A DNA stretch of 64,000 nucleotides from Mycolicibacterium madagascariense (GTDB lineage Bacteria; Actinomycetota; Actinomycetes; Mycobacteriales; Mycobacteriaceae). Position 1 is the first letter of the stretch, and the number at the start of each line of letters is the position of its first letter. The notes beneath the pieces are model-generated. The model was not told the origin of the DNA. It did no database searches and saw nothing but the letters and a program-made list of their open reading frames with translations. Location of the stretch: contig NZ_AP022610.1 in the NCBI RefSeq assembly GCF_010729665.1, positions 806,001 to 870,000 on the forward strand, given 5' to 3'. Both the position numbers and the translations under genes were made by a program. This document shows positions 54,563 through 62,812 of this stretch, one piece after another.

Positions 54563-55853
54563 GCAGCAGCGTGGCGACCACCGCGATGGCCGCCGTCGCC
54601 ACCAGGTAGCCGCACGCCAGCCACGGCGTCCCGCCCGCGGCGCCGATCAGCGCCGTGAGGATCAGCGGCGTCAGCCCCGAGGCGTAGACCCCCGACAGCT
54701 GGTACACCGTCGACAGTCCGGTGTAGCGGATCCTCGCGGGGTAGAGCGACGCATACAGCGAGCCCTGCGCGCCGTAGAACACGGCGTGGATGACGCCGAA
54801 CACCACCAGCATCCCCAGCGCGTACAGCCAGATGTCCTTGGTGTCGAAGAGCAGGAAGACGGGGAAGACGGCCACCCCGTAGGCTGCAATACCGCTGGCG
54901 TACAACGTCTTCGGGCCGAAGCGATCGGTCAGGAGTCCGGACACCGGGATCAGCGTCGCCATCAGCAGTGCCGCCACGGTCACGGCGATGAGCACCGGAA
55001 TCTTGTCGAGCTTCAACGTGCTCGTCGCATAGGAGATGGCGAACACGCCCCACGTGTTGAACGCCGCGCCCTCGCCCCAGCGCGACAGCATGCCGAGCAC
55101 CGTCGTCCGCAGGACGGGCGGCCGGAAGACCTCCCTGAGCGGTACGGACGCGCGGTCGCCGCTGTCGCGCACCTTCTCGAACGCGGGCGTCTCGGTGGCC
55201 TTGAGTCGGACCACGACGCCGAAGGCCACCAGCAGGATGCTGACGAGGAACGCGATCCGCCAGCCGTAGCGAAGGAACGCATCGTCGGGCAGCGCGATCT
55301 GCAGGAGCGCGAATACCCCTGTCCCCAAGGCCAATCCGATCGCGAGCCCCACCTGCGGGATGCTGCCGAACAATCCACGCCTGCGCGGGGGACCGTGCTC
55401 GACGGCCAGGAGCACCGCCCCCGCCCATTCGCCGCCGAGCGCGAAACCCTGCACGATGCGCAGCAGCAAAAGCAGGATCGGCGCGAGCACGCCCACCTGT
55501 GCGGCGGTGGGCAGGGCACCCATCAGCGCGGTCGCGCCGCCCATCAGCAGCATCGTCAGCGCCAGCGTCTTCTTGCGGCCGATGCGGTCACCGACGTGGC
55601 CGAAGACGAAGCCGCCGATCGGACGGACCAGGAAGCCGACCGCGAACGTCGCGAACGACAGCAGGGTGCCGACGAACGTGGTCTGGTCGGGAAAGAAGGC
55701 CTTGTTGAACACCAGGCTCGCGGCCGTGGCGTAGAGGAAGAAGTCGTACCACTCGATCGTGGTGCCGACGAGGCTGGCCCAGAGCGCGGTGCGGGCCTCG
55801 GCGGACACCGTGCCGCTCTGGTCGTTTCCTGCGGGAGGGCTGATGACGGACAT
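54534..55853 (-). CDS. MFS transporter, metabolite:H+ symporter (MHS) family
   Basis: A 439-residue, 12-helix symporter. The MHS mark GTTIEWYDFFLYATAASLVFN is at the start, with motif A FGHVGDRIGRKKTL and the helix-5 block GFALGGEWAGAVLLAVEH. Relatives move proline/betaine, shikimate, citrate or ketoglutarate; the substrate here is not evident. Convergent with the secreted protein gene (29-nt overlap). It has no operon partner. Confidence 0.9.
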   Translation of the reverse strand: MSVISPPAGNDQSGTVSAEARTALWASLVGTTIEWYDFFLYATAASLVFNKAFFPDQTTFVGTLLSFATFAVGFLVRPIGGFVFGHVGDRIGRKKTLALTMLLMGGATALMGALPTAAQVGVLAPILLLLLRIVQGFALGGEWAGAVLLAVEHGPPRRRGLFGSIPQVGLAIGLALGTGVFALLQIALPDDAFLRYGWRIAFLVSILLVAFGVVVRLKATETPAFEKVRDSGDRASVPLREVFRPPVLRTTVLGMLSRWGEGAAFNTWGVFAISYATSTLKLDKIPVLIAVTVAALLMATLIPVSGLLTDRFGPKTLYASGIAAYGVAVFPVFLLFDTKDIWLYALGMLVVFGVIHAVFYGAQGSLYASLYPARIRYTGLSTVYQLSGVYASGLTPLILTALIGAAGGTPWLACGYLVATAAIAVVATLLLTPTPLKEL

Positions 55854-55952
55854 TGCCGTCGATCAGTTCACGCCCCGGGTGGATCCACCAGGGTTGCGCG
55901 CGCAATGATCGAAACCCCGCAGACCGTCCAGCCCGTTACGTTGGGAACCACC

Positions 55953-56765
55953 ATGCCACTTCCTGCGCCGTCACCCACGTCCACCGCCGTCGTCACCGGA
56001 GCGTCCTCCGGCATCGGCGCCGACATCGCCAGGGAACTGGCGGCCCGCGGGCACGGCGTCACGCTGGTCGCCCGGCGGGAGGACAAGCTGCGGGCGCTGG
56101 CCGACGAACTCAGCGCGGTCCGGGTGGAGGTGATCGCGGCCGACGTCGCCGATTCCGACGCGCGGGCGGGGCTCTTCGACGAGGTGCAGCGCCGCGGGCT
56201 GACCGTGGACGTCCTGGTCAACAATGCGGGTATCGGCGCGATCGGGGCCGTCGCCGAGTCGACCGTCGAGCGCGAGGTCGCCCAGGTGCGGGTCAACGTC
56301 GAAGCACTGATCGATCTGACCACGCGCGCCGTGCAGCAGATGGTGCCGAGAGGCCGCGGCGCCATCCTGAACGTCGGCTCGACCGCGGGCTTCCAGCCGT
56401 TCCCCGGCCAGGCCGGCTACGGGGCGACGAAGGCATTCGTCATCAGCTACACCGAGGCGCTGGCCGCCGAGTTGGCGGGCACCGGCGTGACGGTCGCGAC
56501 GCTCAACCCCGGTCCGGTGCGCACCGAGTTCCTGCAGACCGCGGGCATCGACGAGACGACGTTCGCGTCGGCGTTCCCCAAGTTCATGTGGATGCCGTCG
56601 CGCGACGTGGCCCGTGTCGGCGTGGACGCGCTGGCGCGCGACCGCGGCACCGTCATCGCGGGGCTGCCCAGCCTGGTCAGCACGCGCATCTTCGGGCTCA
56701 TCCCCAAGCGGGTGCTATTGCCGCTGCTGGCCAGGCAGCACCCCGCGCTGCGGCCCGCGACCTAG
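55953..56765 (+). CDS. SDR oxidoreductase (DltE-like)
   Basis: A 270-residue classical SDR: TGASSGIGADIARELAARGH, VNNAGIGAIG, NVGSTAGFQPFPGQAGYGATKAF with Ser, Tyr and Lys, and NPGPVRTEF. It belongs to the broad DltE/YqjQ-like group. GGGAA precedes ATG 55953; ATG 55905 is possible. A nitrilase-family gene follows 58 nt downstream on the same strand. Confidence 0.87.
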   Translation: MPLPAPSPTSTAVVTGASSGIGADIARELAARGHGVTLVARREDKLRALADELSAVRVEVIAADVADSDARAGLFDEVQRRGLTVDVLVNNAGIGAIGAVAESTVEREVAQVRVNVEALIDLTTRAVQQMVPRGRGAILNVGSTAGFQPFPGQAGYGATKAFVISYTEALAAELAGTGVTVATLNPGPVRTEFLQTAGIDETTFASAFPKFMWMPSRDVARVGVDALARDRGTVIAGLPSLVSTRIFGLIPKRVLLPLLARQHPALRPAT

Positions 56766-56823
56766 GTGGCAGGGTGGACGGGCGGGTTGCTCTGGCCCGC
56801 ATGACCGTCACCGAGGACCGCCC

Positions 56824-57690
56824 ATGCGCACACTGACCATCGCCGCCATTCAGACCACGCCGGTCGCGTTCGACCTCGAGGCCAGCCTGGCGTCCTTCGA
56901 GCAGCGGGTGCGCGCGGTGCGGGCCACCTTCCCCGCCGTCGAGCTGATGGTCGTGCCCGAACTGATGCTGGCCGCCGAGGCGCCGCTGCTGCAGGGCCGC
57001 GCCGGCTGGATGGACGAGGTGGCCGAGCCGATTCCGGGGCCGCTCACCGACCGCATCTGCGCGTTGGCGAAAGACGTTGAGCGATGGCTCATTCCGGGCA
57101 GTCTCTACGAGCGCGGCGCGGAGGGAAAGGTGTACAACACCGCGATCGCGGTCTCTCCCGACGGGGAAATCGTGGCGGCCTACCGCAAGATCTTCCCGTG
57201 GCAGCCCTACGAACGCACCACTCCCGGAAGCGATTTCGTGGTCCTCGACATCCCCGACGTCGGCCGGATCGGTCTGGCGATCTGCTACGACGGCTCGTTC
57301 CCCGAGATGATCCGCCAGCTGGCCTGGCTCGGCGCGGAGGTCGTCGTCCAGCCGACCCTGACCTCGACCCGCGACCGGGATATGGAACTGGTCTGCGCCC
57401 GCGCGAACGCGTGGACCAATCAGGTCTTCGTCGTCAACGTCAATGCCGCCGATCCGGCCGGCGTAGGAGCCAGCTGCATCGTCGACCCCGAGGGGAACGT
57501 GCGCCAGCAGGCGAACACGGGTGAGGAGGTCCTGATCGACTGCCTGGATCTGGACGCGGTGACCCGGGTCCGCACGCGCGGCACCCTGGGGCTGAATCGG
57601 CCGTGGGACCAGCTGGCCCGCCACGGCGCCCATCTCGAGCTGCCGATGTACGGCACCGGCATCAAGACGCCGCCATGGCACCCGGGGTAG
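56824..57690 (+). CDS. carbon-nitrogen hydrolase (nitrilase superfamily)
   Basis: A 288-residue amidase. The Glu-Lys-Cys triad is visible: Glu in LMVVPELMLA, Lys in AAYRKIFPW, and Cys in LAICYDGSFPE. ANAWTNQVFVVNVNAA is the usual following block. It may act on a small linear amide or nitrile. Its 3' end overlaps the convergent D-aminoacylase-like gene by 29 nt; both cut C-N bonds, but convergence argues against a shared operon. Confidence 0.9.
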   Translation: MRTLTIAAIQTTPVAFDLEASLASFEQRVRAVRATFPAVELMVVPELMLAAEAPLLQGRAGWMDEVAEPIPGPLTDRICALAKDVERWLIPGSLYERGAEGKVYNTAIAVSPDGEIVAAYRKIFPWQPYERTTPGSDFVVLDIPDVGRIGLAICYDGSFPEMIRQLAWLGAEVVVQPTLTSTRDRDMELVCARANAWTNQVFVVNVNAADPAGVGASCIVDPEGNVRQQANTGEEVLIDCLDLDAVTRVRTRGTLGLNRPWDQLARHGAHLELPMYGTGIKTPPWHPG

Positions 57691-59404
57691 GCGACGGCTG
57701 TCGGCCGCGTACCAGCCGGCCGGGGCGGGCGGCGGTCGGGACGCCGTGTTCGGCGATGATCTGCCCGGAGACCACGGTTGCGACGTAGCCATCGGCGGTC
57801 TGGTCCAGGCGGCGTCCGCCCGCGGGGAGGTCGCGGGCCACGACGGGCTTGTGCAGGCGCACCGCGGCGTGATCGATGACGTTCAGGTCGGCCTTGTAGC
57901 CGACCGCGATGCGGCCCCGGTCACCGAGACCCGCGACCCGGGCCGGCGCCGACGTCAGCTCGCGCACCGCCTCGGCGACGCTGAGGCGGCCGGTCGCGCG
58001 GTCGCGGGCCCAGTGCGCGAGCATGTACGTGGGAAAGCTTGCATCGCAGATCATTCCGTAATGCGCGCCGCCGTCGCCGAGACCGAGCACGACGTCCTCG
58101 CGGTGGAACAGCTCGGCCACGGCGTCCAGCGAGGCGTCCCGGAAGTTGGCGAGCGTGATGAGCAGCATGGCGTGCCCGTCGTCGTCGAGCAGCCGGTCGT
58201 AGGCCTCCTCGAGCGGGCTGACCCCGCGGGCCGCGGCGCGCGAGGCGATGCTCTCCGATCGTGGCGGCTCGTAGTTGGGCGGATCGCCGAGGGGGAACAT
58301 CCAGTCGAACGCCTGCGCGGCGAACATCAGCGGGTGTCCGCCGCTGCCGGGCTTGTCGGCCAGAATGCGTTGGCGTACTTCGGGTTTGCACATCTCGGCG
58401 ACGCGCTCCGGTAGCGGGAGCTCGGCGATCGCCTGGTAGCTGGGGTAGGTGACGAACGGGTTTCCGGACAGTTCGAGACCGATCACCAGCCCGATCGGCC
58501 GCGGGAAGACCTGCGCGGTGACGTCGCCACCGGCCGCGTTGGACTTCTCGACGAGGTTCAGCCCGTCGAGGAAGAACGGGTCGCCGGCGTTGCCGATCGC
58601 CAGCGTGAACGTCACCGGCAGTTCGACGTCCTCGGCGACGTCGAACACCGTCTGCAGCGCGGGACCGTAGTCGCCTGCGACCAGGTCGGGGACGAACTGG
58701 ATCAGACCGCCGCCGGCGTCCTTGACGCCGCGCGCGATGGCCTCGATCTCGTCGCGGCCCGCCTCGAAACTCGGTATGGGCTGGCCACTTTCGCTCTTGT
58801 GCAGGGTCAGGCGCGAGGATGCGAAGCCCAGCGCGCCGACCTCGACGGCCTCGGCCGCGAGCTTGCGCATGAGGGCGAGGTCCTCGGCGGTGGCGGGTTC
58901 GCGGTCCACCCCGCGCCTGCCCATGACGTACACCCGCAGCGGGGAGTGCGGCAGCAGGGACGCGACGTCGATGTCGCGGTCGCGGGCATCCAGGGCGTCC
59001 AGGAACTCGGGGAACGTCTCCCACGTCCAAGGCAGTCCGTCGACCATGACGACGCCGGGGATGTCCTCGACGCCTGCCATCAGGTCGACGAGCGTGTCGT
59101 GGTCCTCGGGCCGGCACGGTGCGAAACCCACGCCGCAGTTGCCCATCACGGCGGTCGTGACGCCGTGCGCCGACGACGGCGTCATGCGATCCGACCAGAT
59201 GGCCTGCCCGTCGTAGTGGGTGTGCAGGTCGACGAAGCCCGGCGTGACGAGCAGGCCGGTCGCGTCGATCTCGCGGGTCGCCGTGCCGTCGACGGTCCCG
59301 ATCGCAGCGATGACTCCGTCGGACACCGCGACGTCCCCGACGTAGGGCTCCCCGCCGAGCCCGTCGACGATGGTGCCGTTGCGGATGATGAGGTCGAAGG
59401 CCAT
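57662..59404 (-). CDS. amidohydrolase, N-acyl-D-amino-acid deacylase family
   Basis: A 580-residue zinc amidohydrolase of the D-aminoacylase group. Metal motif TPGFVDLHTHYDGQAIW (His-x-His), VMGNCGVGFAPC (Cys ligand of this group), FASSRLTLHK, LGLGDGGAHYGMICD with catalytic Asp, and C-terminal GRIAVGYKADLNVID. TACATT lies exactly 7 nt before ATG 59404, so it is probably leaderless. The substrate is a D-amino-acid or related N-acyl derivative by family only. Confidence 0.9.
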   Translation of the reverse strand: MAFDLIIRNGTIVDGLGGEPYVGDVAVSDGVIAAIGTVDGTATREIDATGLLVTPGFVDLHTHYDGQAIWSDRMTPSSAHGVTTAVMGNCGVGFAPCRPEDHDTLVDLMAGVEDIPGVVMVDGLPWTWETFPEFLDALDARDRDIDVASLLPHSPLRVYVMGRRGVDREPATAEDLALMRKLAAEAVEVGALGFASSRLTLHKSESGQPIPSFEAGRDEIEAIARGVKDAGGGLIQFVPDLVAGDYGPALQTVFDVAEDVELPVTFTLAIGNAGDPFFLDGLNLVEKSNAAGGDVTAQVFPRPIGLVIGLELSGNPFVTYPSYQAIAELPLPERVAEMCKPEVRQRILADKPGSGGHPLMFAAQAFDWMFPLGDPPNYEPPRSESIASRAAARGVSPLEEAYDRLLDDDGHAMLLITLANFRDASLDAVAELFHREDVVLGLGDGGAHYGMICDASFPTYMLAHWARDRATGRLSVAEAVRELTSAPARVAGLGDRGRIAVGYKADLNVIDHAAVRLHKPVVARDLPAGGRRLDQTADGYVATVVSGQIIAEHGVPTAARPGRLVRGRQPSPTPGAMAAS

Positions 59405-59411
59405 ACCGCCG

Positions 59412-59417
59412 AATGTA
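59412..59417 (-). promoter_or_regulatory. -10 box for the amidohydrolase
   Basis: TACATT on the minus strand, 7 nt before ATG 59404. Confidence 0.55.
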
Positions 59418-59520
59418 CGACTGCCGTCTGGGTGCGTGGCGGGATTACCGCGATCCCCACGAATTCCTCTGCGAGACGTCGACCGATCATGCCACTGCAT
59501 TTCCCGAGGTGTAATTACGG

Positions 59521-59526
59521 TATGAT
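59521..59526 (+). promoter_or_regulatory. -10 box for brnT-brnA
   Basis: TATGAT 8 nt before the brnT ATG. The GTAT-N7-ATAC dyad around it (59520-59534) is a weak candidate BrnA site. Confidence 0.45.
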
Positions 59527-59534
59527 TTCTATAC

Positions 59535-59798
59535 ATGCTCGAGTTCGAGTTCGATCCCGCGAAGAGCGTGGTCAATTCGGCCAAGCATGGTATCGATTTC
59601 GAAGCGGCGCAAGCCATTTGGCGTGATACGCACCGCATCGAGATCCCAGCGCGGACGACGGACGAGCCGAGGTGGATGGTGATCGGTCAGGCAGCCGGCC
59701 AATGCTGGTCGGCAGTGGTTACCTACCGAGACGGACACGTCCGGATCATCTCGGTACGCCGCTCCCGGGAAAGTGAGATTGCGATCTATGAAGGCTGA
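59535..59798 (+). CDS. brnT: BrnT-family ribonuclease toxin
   Basis: An 87-residue type II toxin with the family pattern FEFDPAKSVVNSAKHGIDFEAAQAIW and, at the end, VTYRDGHVRIISVRRSRESEIAIYE. BrnT toxins are RelE-like RNases that stop translation. Its A+T-richer promoter contrasts with neighbours. The antitoxin gene overlaps its 3' end by 11 nt, the usual toxin-first order. Confidence 0.9.
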   Translation: MLEFEFDPAKSVVNSAKHGIDFEAAQAIWRDTHRIEIPARTTDEPRWMVIGQAAGQCWSAVVTYRDGHVRIISVRRSRESEIAIYEG

Positions 59799-60015
59799 GG
59801 AGTTCGACGCCCGGTTCGACGCCGGCGAGGACGTGACCCACGCTCTGGATGCCGCGCGTGCACGGCGACCCGGCGAAGAGCACCGCCGCGTCAACGTCGA
59901 CTTCCCGGCGTGGATGATCGTCGAACTCGACCGTGAGGCCACCCGGCTCGGCGTCACGCGCCAGTCGCTCATCAAGGTGTGGATCGCCGAGAGGCTCGAC
60001 CACTCCGCGGCCTGA
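59788..60015 (+). CDS. brnA: BrnA-type antitoxin (ribbon-helix-helix)
   Basis: A 75-residue antitoxin: an N-terminal acidic/helical part (KAEEFDARFDAGEDVTHALD) and a C-terminal ribbon-helix-helix RVNVDFPAWMIVELDREATRLGVTRQ followed by SLIKVWIAERL. It neutralises BrnT and represses the promoter. The ATG at 59788 lies within brnT. Confidence 0.88.
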   Translation: MKAEEFDARFDAGEDVTHALDAARARRPGEEHRRVNVDFPAWMIVELDREATRLGVTRQSLIKVWIAERLDHSAA

Positions 60016-60050
60016 CCACCCGCGATCCCGCCCGTCACCGCCCCGCCGGG

Positions 60051-60056
60051 TAGCGT
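60051..60056 (+). promoter_or_regulatory. -10 box for the DinB-family gene
   Basis: TAGCGT 7 nt before ATG 60064: leaderless arrangement. Confidence 0.55.
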
Positions 60057-60063
60057 CGGCGCC

Positions 60064-60579
60064 ATGGCCGACACCGATATCGCCACCACCCGTGAGGTGT
60101 TGCGCGACGCGTTCACCCGGCTCATCGAGCATGCCGACGACCTCGTCGACGGTCTGACCGACGAGGTGGCCTACTTCAAGCCTGCGCCGGACGCCAACCC
60201 GATCGCGTGGTTGCTGTGGCACAGCGCGCGCGTGCAGGACGCGCAGCTGAGCGACATCGCGGGCACCGAACAGGTGTGGTTCCGCGAAGGCTGGGTCGAC
60301 CGCTTTGGCCTCGATCTGCCGCGCGACTCGAACGGCTACGGCCACACCCCCGAACAGGTCGCAAAGGTGCGGGCATCGGCCGACCTACTCGGCGGCTACT
60401 ACCGCGCCGTGCACGCCATGACGCTGGCCTACGTCGCGTCGGCGACGGCCGAGGACCTCGCGAAGATCGTCGACAAGCGGTGGACGCCGCCGGTGACGGC
60501 CAGCGCCCGCATCGTCAGCATCATCGACGACTGCGCGCAGCATCTCGGTCAGGCCGCATACGTCCGGGGTCTCGCGTGA
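60064..60579 (+). CDS. DinB-superfamily protein (possible thiol-dependent enzyme)
   Basis: A 171-residue four-helix-bundle protein. The three metal-binding histidines of the DinB/MDMPI fold are at LIEHADDLV or LLWHSARVQ, AVHAM and CAQHLGQAAYVRGL. Mycobacterial members include mycothiol-dependent isomerases and transferases; which reaction this one performs is unknown. The next gene begins 1 nt after its stop, so they are co-transcribed. Confidence 0.83.
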   Translation: MADTDIATTREVLRDAFTRLIEHADDLVDGLTDEVAYFKPAPDANPIAWLLWHSARVQDAQLSDIAGTEQVWFREGWVDRFGLDLPRDSNGYGHTPEQVAKVRASADLLGGYYRAVHAMTLAYVASATAEDLAKIVDKRWTPPVTASARIVSIIDDCAQHLGQAAYVRGLA

Positions 60580-60580
60580 C

Positions 60581-61162
60581 ATGAGCCGGCACGCCGTCCT
60601 GCGGTGGTGGCCGCTGGTCGGGATTGCCGCGATGGTGGTGCTCGGGCTGGTGGTGGGCAAGGGGTCCACTCCGCTCGACGACTGGTTCCTGCACTACCGC
60701 GTCGACCATCCCTGGGTGTGGTTCCTGTTGCACTTCACCGACCGGCGGTTGGTCGTGGCGGGATACCTCGTCGCCATCGCGGTCGTCTGCGTGCAGCGGC
60801 GGTGGCGCCTCGCCGCGGTCACGGCGCTGACCCCGGTCGTGGCGGTCACGGCCGAGCGGGTGCTGAAACGGCTGTTCGGCCGGGAGAAGGTCGGCGCGCT
60901 GGCCTATCCGAGCGGCCACGTGACGGTCTCGCTGGTGGTGCTCGCGCTGCTGGTCATCGCGGCGGGGGCGGCGACGTGGATGTTCGTCGTGGCGACCGTC
61001 GTGCTGCTCGCGGGCCTGGTCGGGCAGGCCTGCACGTACCACTACTTCACCGACACCGTCGGGGCGGTGCTGCTGGGCACGTCGCTGATGTGCCTGGCGG
61101 CGCTGGCCGCCGGACTTGACAGGTGTCAACCCCGCTGCGACCCAGATCACAGCGGCGGTTAG
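60581..61162 (+). CDS. PAP2-superfamily membrane phosphatase
   Basis: A 193-residue membrane protein with about six helices. PAP2 motif 2 is AYPSGHVTVS with catalytic His; motif 3 is reduced to TYHYFTDTVGAV, keeping His and Asp but lacking the usual Ser-Arg; motif 1 (LKRLFGREK) is also atypical. It may dephosphorylate a lipid phosphate such as phosphatidic acid or decaprenyl diphosphate. Co-transcribed with the DinB gene. Confidence 0.82.
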   Translation: MSRHAVLRWWPLVGIAAMVVLGLVVGKGSTPLDDWFLHYRVDHPWVWFLLHFTDRRLVVAGYLVAIAVVCVQRRWRLAAVTALTPVVAVTAERVLKRLFGREKVGALAYPSGHVTVSLVVLALLVIAAGAATWMFVVATVVLLAGLVGQACTYHYFTDTVGAVLLGTSLMCLAALAAGLDRCQPRCDPDHSGG

Positions 61163-61165
61163 CAT
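61160..61165 (+). promoter_or_regulatory. -10 box for the aldehyde dehydrogenase
   Basis: TAGCAT 6 nt before ATG 61172; GAGGGG between them could also serve as ribosome site on a longer mRNA. Confidence 0.4.
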
Positions 61166-61171
61166 GAGGGG

Positions 61172-62683
61172 ATGACAGCCACGCCTGACATCGACGCCAG
61201 CGCCACGATCCTCAACCCCGCCACGGGTGAGGTCGCGGGCACGGTGCGATGGACCGATCCCGCCGACGTCCCCCGCATCGTGGCCGGGCTGCGGCGGTCC
61301 CAGCGCGAGTGGGAGGCGCGTGGCGCCGCCGGCCGGGCGAAGGTGCTCGCCCGCTACGCGGTATGGCTCGGCGAACACCGCGACGAGATCGAGAAGCTGC
61401 TGATCTCCGAGACGGGCAAGTCCGCGACGGACGCCGCCCAGGAGGTGCCGCTGCTGATCATGATCGCCTCCTACTACGTCAAGACCATGGAGAAGGCGCT
61501 GGCGCCCGAGACCCGGCCCGCGTCGCTGCCGTTCCTGGCGATCAAGAAGATCGCGGTGCACTATCGGCCGCGTCCGATCGTCGGCATCGTCGCGCCGTGG
61601 AACTACCCCGTCGCCAATCTGCTGATGGACGGGCTTGGCGCGCTCGCGGCGGGGTGCGCCGTGCTGCTCAAGCCCTCCGAGCGGACCCCGCTGACCGCAG
61701 AGTTGCTGCTGCGCGGCTGGATCGACTCGGGTGCCCCCGACGTGATGGCCATCGTGCAGGGCGCCCGCGAAGCCGTCGAGGCCGTCGTCGACTCCAGTGA
61801 CTACATCCAGTTCACCGGCTCCAGTGCGACCGGAGCCAAGGTGATGGAACGCGCCGCCCGCCGGCTCACCCCCGTCAGCCTGGAGCTCGGCGGCAAGGAT
61901 CCGATGATCGTGCTCGACGACGCCGACGTCGACCTCGCGGCCCACGCCGCGGTCTGGGGGGCGATGTTCAACGCCGGCCAGACCTGCGTGTCGGTCGAGC
62001 GCGTTTACGTGCTCGAGCAGGTCTACGACCAGTTCGTCGCGGCCGTCGTGCGCGACGTCGAGAACCTCAGGATGGGCGCGGGGGAGGGCCATGACTTCGG
62101 CGCCCTGATCGACGACAGCCAGGTCGAGGTCACCGACAAGCACGTCCAGGACGCCATTGCCAAGGGTGCCAGGGCGTTGACCGGCGGCCGGCGACCGACG
62201 GGCCCGGGCAGCTTCTACCCGCCGACGGTGCTCGTCGACGTCGACCACTCGATGCTGTGCATGACCGAGGAGACCTTCGGGCCCACGCTGCCGATCATGA
62301 AGGTGTCCACCGTCGCCGAGGCGGTGCGGCTGGCCAACGACAGTCCGTACGGGCTGAGCGCAGCGGTGTTCTCCAAGGACGTCGAACGCGCCAATGACGT
62401 TGCGCTGGAATTGGATTGCGGTGCGGTCAACGTCAACGACGTGATCTCCAACCTGATGTGCACCACCGCGCCGATGGGCGGTTGGAAGACCTCCGGTATC
62501 GGCGCCCGGTTCGGTGGCGCCGAGGGCCTGCGCAAGTTCTGCCGCCAGGAGGCCATCGTCGCGCCCCGCACGGCGATCGGCGCGGGCGGCAACTACTACC
62601 ACAACTCGCTCAAGGCGATGAAGCGGATGAACTTGATGATGACGAAGCTGGCGCTGATGCGCCCCAAGCGCGTCGCCAAGTGA
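61172..62683 (+). CDS. NAD(P)-dependent aldehyde dehydrogenase
   Basis: A 503-residue aldehyde dehydrogenase resembling succinate-semialdehyde dehydrogenases. Blocks are IVAPWNYPVANLL, FTGSSATGAKVMERA, catalytic Glu in LELGGKDPMIVL, catalytic Cys in NAGQTCVSVERVYV, and EETFGPTLPIM. The C-terminal 35 residues are unusually Met/Lys-rich (LKAMKRMNLMMTKLALM), possibly a membrane-contacting helix. A long perfect hairpin follows. The natural aldehyde is not identified. Confidence 0.9.
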   Translation: MTATPDIDASATILNPATGEVAGTVRWTDPADVPRIVAGLRRSQREWEARGAAGRAKVLARYAVWLGEHRDEIEKLLISETGKSATDAAQEVPLLIMIASYYVKTMEKALAPETRPASLPFLAIKKIAVHYRPRPIVGIVAPWNYPVANLLMDGLGALAAGCAVLLKPSERTPLTAELLLRGWIDSGAPDVMAIVQGAREAVEAVVDSSDYIQFTGSSATGAKVMERAARRLTPVSLELGGKDPMIVLDDADVDLAAHAAVWGAMFNAGQTCVSVERVYVLEQVYDQFVAAVVRDVENLRMGAGEGHDFGALIDDSQVEVTDKHVQDAIAKGARALTGGRRPTGPGSFYPPTVLVDVDHSMLCMTEETFGPTLPIMKVSTVAEAVRLANDSPYGLSAAVFSKDVERANDVALELDCGAVNVNDVISNLMCTTAPMGGWKTSGIGARFGGAEGLRKFCRQEAIVAPRTAIGAGGNYYHNSLKAMKRMNLMMTKLALMRPKRVAK

Positions 62684-62696
62684 TTCCTCGCCGAGA

Positions 62697-62742
62697 CTAC
62701 GGTTGATGACGGAAATCGGCCCGATCCCGTCATCAACCGTAG
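62697..62742. terminator. perfect 16-bp-arm hairpin after the aldehyde dehydrogenase
   Basis: CTACGGTTGATGACGG (62697-62712) and CCGTCATCAACCGTAG (62727-62742); the 14-nt loop holds its own dyad ATCGG/CCGAT. No U-run. It lies 14 nt after the stop and upstream of ppk2, and probably ends the aldehyde dehydrogenase transcript. Confidence 0.65.
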
Positions 62743-62799
62743 GGTCGGCGCGCCACCTGCCGTTCACCCGGCCGTCACCCCCGATTCGGCCGTGGTCGA

Positions 62800-62805
62800 T
62801 AGTTT
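62800..62805 (+). promoter_or_regulatory. -10 box for leaderless ppk2
   Basis: TAGTTT 7 nt before GTG 62813. Supports the GTG start over 62792. Confidence 0.5.
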
Positions 62806-62812
62806 CTCGGGC

